Both the position numbers and the translations under genes were made by a program. A stretch of 64,000 nucleotides of DNA from the NCBI GenBank assembly GCA_020086605.1, contig JACBWW010000015.1, forward strand, positions 24,370,483-24,434,482, read 5' to 3'. The notes beneath the pieces were generated by a model. That model saw only the letters and a list, made by a program, of their open reading frames with translations. It was not told the origin of the DNA and searched no databases. Positions 61,582 through 64,000 of this stretch are shown here, piece by piece. Origin of the DNA: Lanius collurio. Lineage: Eukaryota; Chordata; Aves; Passeriformes; Laniidae. Position 1 is the stretch's first letter. Each line of letters starts with the position of its first letter.

Positions 61582-62971
61582 CTGCTCTTGGGATCATGCA
61601 GAGTCCAAATGGAGCACGGAAGTCATGATGTCACTTGGAACAAAAGGGAGTTTGACGTTCCCCTGGTAGAGAACACTTAAATCTGTTGTTACTTTTGGAG
61701 GCTGTCCGGCTATGAATGGATAAAATTTCAAAAAGCTTCCCCCGGTAACAGAGGAAAAGGGAACCTAATTGCAGGATATTTCTGCAAGAAAACCTTTCTC
61801 TTTCAATGCCCTTCTGAAGAATGATTAGAAGAACAGCCTGCTGGGGGGTCAAATACTACTTTTGAGAAAGATGGTCTAAAGTCAGTGTTGCTTCCCTAAG
61901 CCAGGTATTTATTCATTAAAATTCTACAGCAGTGCCAATAGCCACCAGCAAGCCAAATAACCCATCAGTCATAAATCTTTCTCCCTGAAGCAATGATAGG
62001 CACTTGAGTTACGATTTGCCAGTCCTTGTAAATGTGCAGGACTGCACCTCTTCCATTTTATTTTGAGATTCAGGCCAGTGGGGACAGGTGATCAAATCTA
62101 GACCTCTCATCACTCTAGTGCCATTTAACTTCTTCCAGCTCTGTGTGGCTTAAGAATGCTTCCCAACCAAAAGCAATACAGACTGCACCAAACCAAAGTC
62201 AGACCTTAAAACTAAGGGTGGCTCATGTCATCTCCATGACTCTGCCTTCTCTCCCTGCCCCTCCTCTCAACACTCTGTGCCTGGCGGGAGTGACAGTGGT
62301 GAGATGAATTTATTTCTTCTTGCTTTGTTTTTGTCACAATAGGGTAACTTGTTCAGTCTGCCCACCACAAGCTATTTCTGCTGGTGCCTGCAGAGGGAGG
62401 AGCACCCTCCAATCACTGAAAAAGAGCTCAAAGTGCCATGCACCAGGCAGGCTGGTCCTGCTCTTCCACCCACCATGAAATTTCAAGCAATGATAGCCTC
62501 CCTTCCAGATGACTCTGCCAGCAACCAGGATTCAAAGCTATGTTTGTTTCTGTCATGCTTGGTTGGCTTTTAACTGATGTACCACTTAATTGCAAAAAAC
62601 ACTGGCACAAAGCAAGCTGCCTTCAGTTTCTTGGCCTTGGTTTTCAGTGTTATTTAGATTCCAAATAGGCATCTGATGGCACAGCCAAAAGTATAAAGAG
62701 GAGATAACTGTAATTTTGACCACCTTCCATGAAGCACTCCTGACTGGGTTAATGTTCTGCACAGAAACCCATCTCTCATTTCTTATATGGATTTTACTCC
62801 TTTTCTAAAGAGACTGCAGAAGAAATCCCTATGTGTCATTTAAATCCTGAAAATGAAGCCAAAAGTCATTTGAAGGATGAATAGGGGCTGTGGATAAAGG
62901 TATTCTTTTTCTCACACCTTTCCTGATACAATTTTCTGCTCTGCCACAGCTATTTTATTTTTCATTTCTAG

Positions 62972-63087
62972 TTTTTTCTAACAGAATACACTGGGCCTCT
63001 TCTCATATATCTACTCTTTTACATTCGCCTCTCGACTATTTATGATCAAGTGGAAAGCAGGAAGAACTTCCGCCACCCGGTGGTTCA
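62972..63087 (+). CDS. TECRL: TECRL exon 5, residues 146-183 (+2 nt of codon 184)
   Basis: The acceptor TTCATTTCTAG ends at 62971 and the donor GTAAGT starts at 63088. The 116-nt exon enters in phase 0 and leaves two bases, CA, so codon 184 is probably His as in human. The translation starts [20 protein letters not shown] and ends RKNFRHPVV. The stretch from Pro-154 to Ile-163 is the hydrophobic start of the membrane domain. The first residue is Phe where I recall Val in human TECRL and in TECR. A second acceptor-like sequence (TTTTTTCTAACAG) lies inside the exon at 62972-62984; using it would remove 13 nt and shift the frame. The gene continues past the window. Confidence 0.95.
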
Positions 63088-64000
63088 GTAAGTGACACTT
63101 GTGTGAACTGTTTTCCTGGAGCATGAGAAACTGGAGGGATGGAGATTGCATTTCCAGGGCTGAGGATGTTACAGGGGGCCTGAGGCTGCTTGCCTGGTGT
63201 CAGATTCCGTTCTTACCAATACCTGTTTGACATTTAGCAGCACTCATAAGCCTGACCAAAAATGGGATCCCAGCTGCAATAGTCACTGCACCCGGTCACC
63301 ATGGAGATGCGGTGTTTTCCCCAAACAGTTTAATATAAATTCTGAACATAAGGTGAAATAAAAAACGCAGTGGGCAGTAACCAAAGCCATGCTTGACAGA
63401 GAATATTAGACTCCAGGTGCCCCACTACCAATCTCCTTACAGCACATTCCTGCTCTTGAGATGAGCAGGACAGAAAATAACTACCCCACACCAGCTCTCA
63501 CCTAGGCACAAGAAAGAGGAAAGCCAACAGGTGTGCATGTCATGAGTCAGGTCAAGAACCTCAAAAGAAGCATCTCCACAGGACGGTGGTGGAATTCACC
63601 AGTCAGACTGGGAAATTTCACACTTAAGCAATTTCCTTTCAGTGGAATTGTCCCCATTCTGGGTGATTAGTGCCTGGCACAAGGATGAAAGGTGATCAAG
63701 GAAAACCTGTCACCTGCATGAGCTGGACCACTTATGGGAGGGCACAAAGGGGCCTAGGAGGCTCAAGGACTGCACAGCTTTCCCACACACTTCTTTCACA
63801 CTGTGATTGCAGAATCAGGGGAACAGGGGTATACAGCAGAGAAATACAGAGAGTAATAATGCCATTTACAGATGGAGAAACAGGCACTTGGAGACACATT
63901 AAGGGAGTTAGTGGAGCTGGGAATGAGAACACAAAACAATTGAATTCAAATCCAGAGCTGCAACATGCTTGTCTTCCTTCTCTTGTGCATATGCTTAAAA
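63088..64000 (+). other. TECRL: Start of TECRL intron 5
   Basis: Sequence after the exon 5 donor GTAAGT. It contains nothing recognisable, and exon 6 does not appear before the window ends. Confidence 0.85.

Larger units (their letters stand above)
51169..62971 (+). other. TECRL: TECRL intron 4 (11,803 bp)
   Basis: The intron runs from donor GTAAGT to acceptor TTTCTAG. I found no coding exon and no confident transposon. It contains a short GAGA-loop hairpin at 58.1 kb, a TTTTG repeat at 60.09 kb, an imperfect local duplication at 60.2 kb, an AAACT/AAACC repeat at 60.67 kb and an AC repeat at 61.57 kb. The longest open frame (58439-58948, + strand) has no recognisable domain. Confidence 0.85.
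16704..63087 (+). other. TECRL: TECRL gene, 5' part (coding exons 1-5 of a longer gene)
   Basis: The gene encodes an endoplasmic reticulum membrane protein related to trans-2,3-enoyl-CoA reductase (TECR). In mammals it is expressed mainly in heart and skeletal muscle, and loss causes a catecholaminergic ventricular tachycardia; its exact enzymatic reaction is not settled. Five exons of 234, 52, 45, 104 and 116 nt join with consistent phases (0, 1, 1, 0, 2) and no stop codon, giving residues 1-183 plus two bases of codon 184. From family knowledge, this covers the N-terminal ubiquitin-like region and the first membrane segment. The C-terminal steroid-reductase-like catalytic domain is outside the window. 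Introns are 13,365, 19,420, 1,245 and 11,803 bp. The paralogue TECR is less likely, because the exon 1 residues and the LVLSAG, KHSK and KQICI-DK blocks fit TECRL as I remember it. Confidence 0.95.

Noticed and set aside
1..64000. CRISPR array, operon, phage, integron or other microbial accessory system
   Set aside because: No regularly spaced repeats, no packed coding genes and no ribosome-binding-site pattern. GT-AG introns and CR1 elements show vertebrate nuclear DNA.
1..64000. Endogenous retrovirus or LTR element
   Set aside because: No long direct-repeat pair with TG...CA ends, primer-binding site or recognisable gag/pol/env frame was seen. Diverged solo LTRs could be missed by eye.

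Overview
This is vertebrate nuclear DNA, most likely from a bird. It is AT-rich with long introns and canonical GT-AG splice sites, and it holds no prokaryotic-style packed genes. The recognisable interspersed repeats are all CR1-type LINE fragments. I see no mammalian SINEs or L1, and repeat density is low. I cannot name the species.

One protein-coding gene is supported: the 5' half of TECRL (trans-2,3-enoyl-CoA reductase-like), on the + strand. Five coding exons join in frame: 16704-16937, 30303-30354, 49775-49819, 51065-51168 and 62972-63087. Together they give 551 nt of CDS, residues 1-183 plus two bases of codon 184. The 45-nt third exon was found by predicting its length and phase from its neighbours and then recognising its P-x-W-Y-P coding motif. 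All splice phases agree. The remaining exons, including the catalytic steroid-5-alpha-reductase-like domain, lie beyond the right edge.

Layout: 1 to about 16.4 kb is 5' intergenic DNA with simple repeats and no supported gene. About 16.4-16.7 kb is the probable promoter, with a cluster of heart/muscle-type motifs. Intron 1 (13.4 kb) contains an isolated CpG-rich patch near 27.8-28.06 kb. Intron 2 (19.4 kb) holds four of the five CR1 fragments that are called with most confidence or close to it, a widely spaced inverted repeat with about 240-bp arms (42658-42894 and 45367-45607), and perfect hairpins at 41.37 and 43.88 kb; a fifth CR1 fragment also lies in this intron. Intron 3 is short (1.2 kb). 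Intron 4 (11.8 kb) has only simple repeats and a small hairpin. The start of intron 5 ends the window.

I found no novel multi-gene system. The observations most worth checking are the inverted repeat with the nested 18-bp hairpin inside it, the intronic CpG patch, and an acceptor-like sequence inside exon 5 just downstream of the true acceptor.
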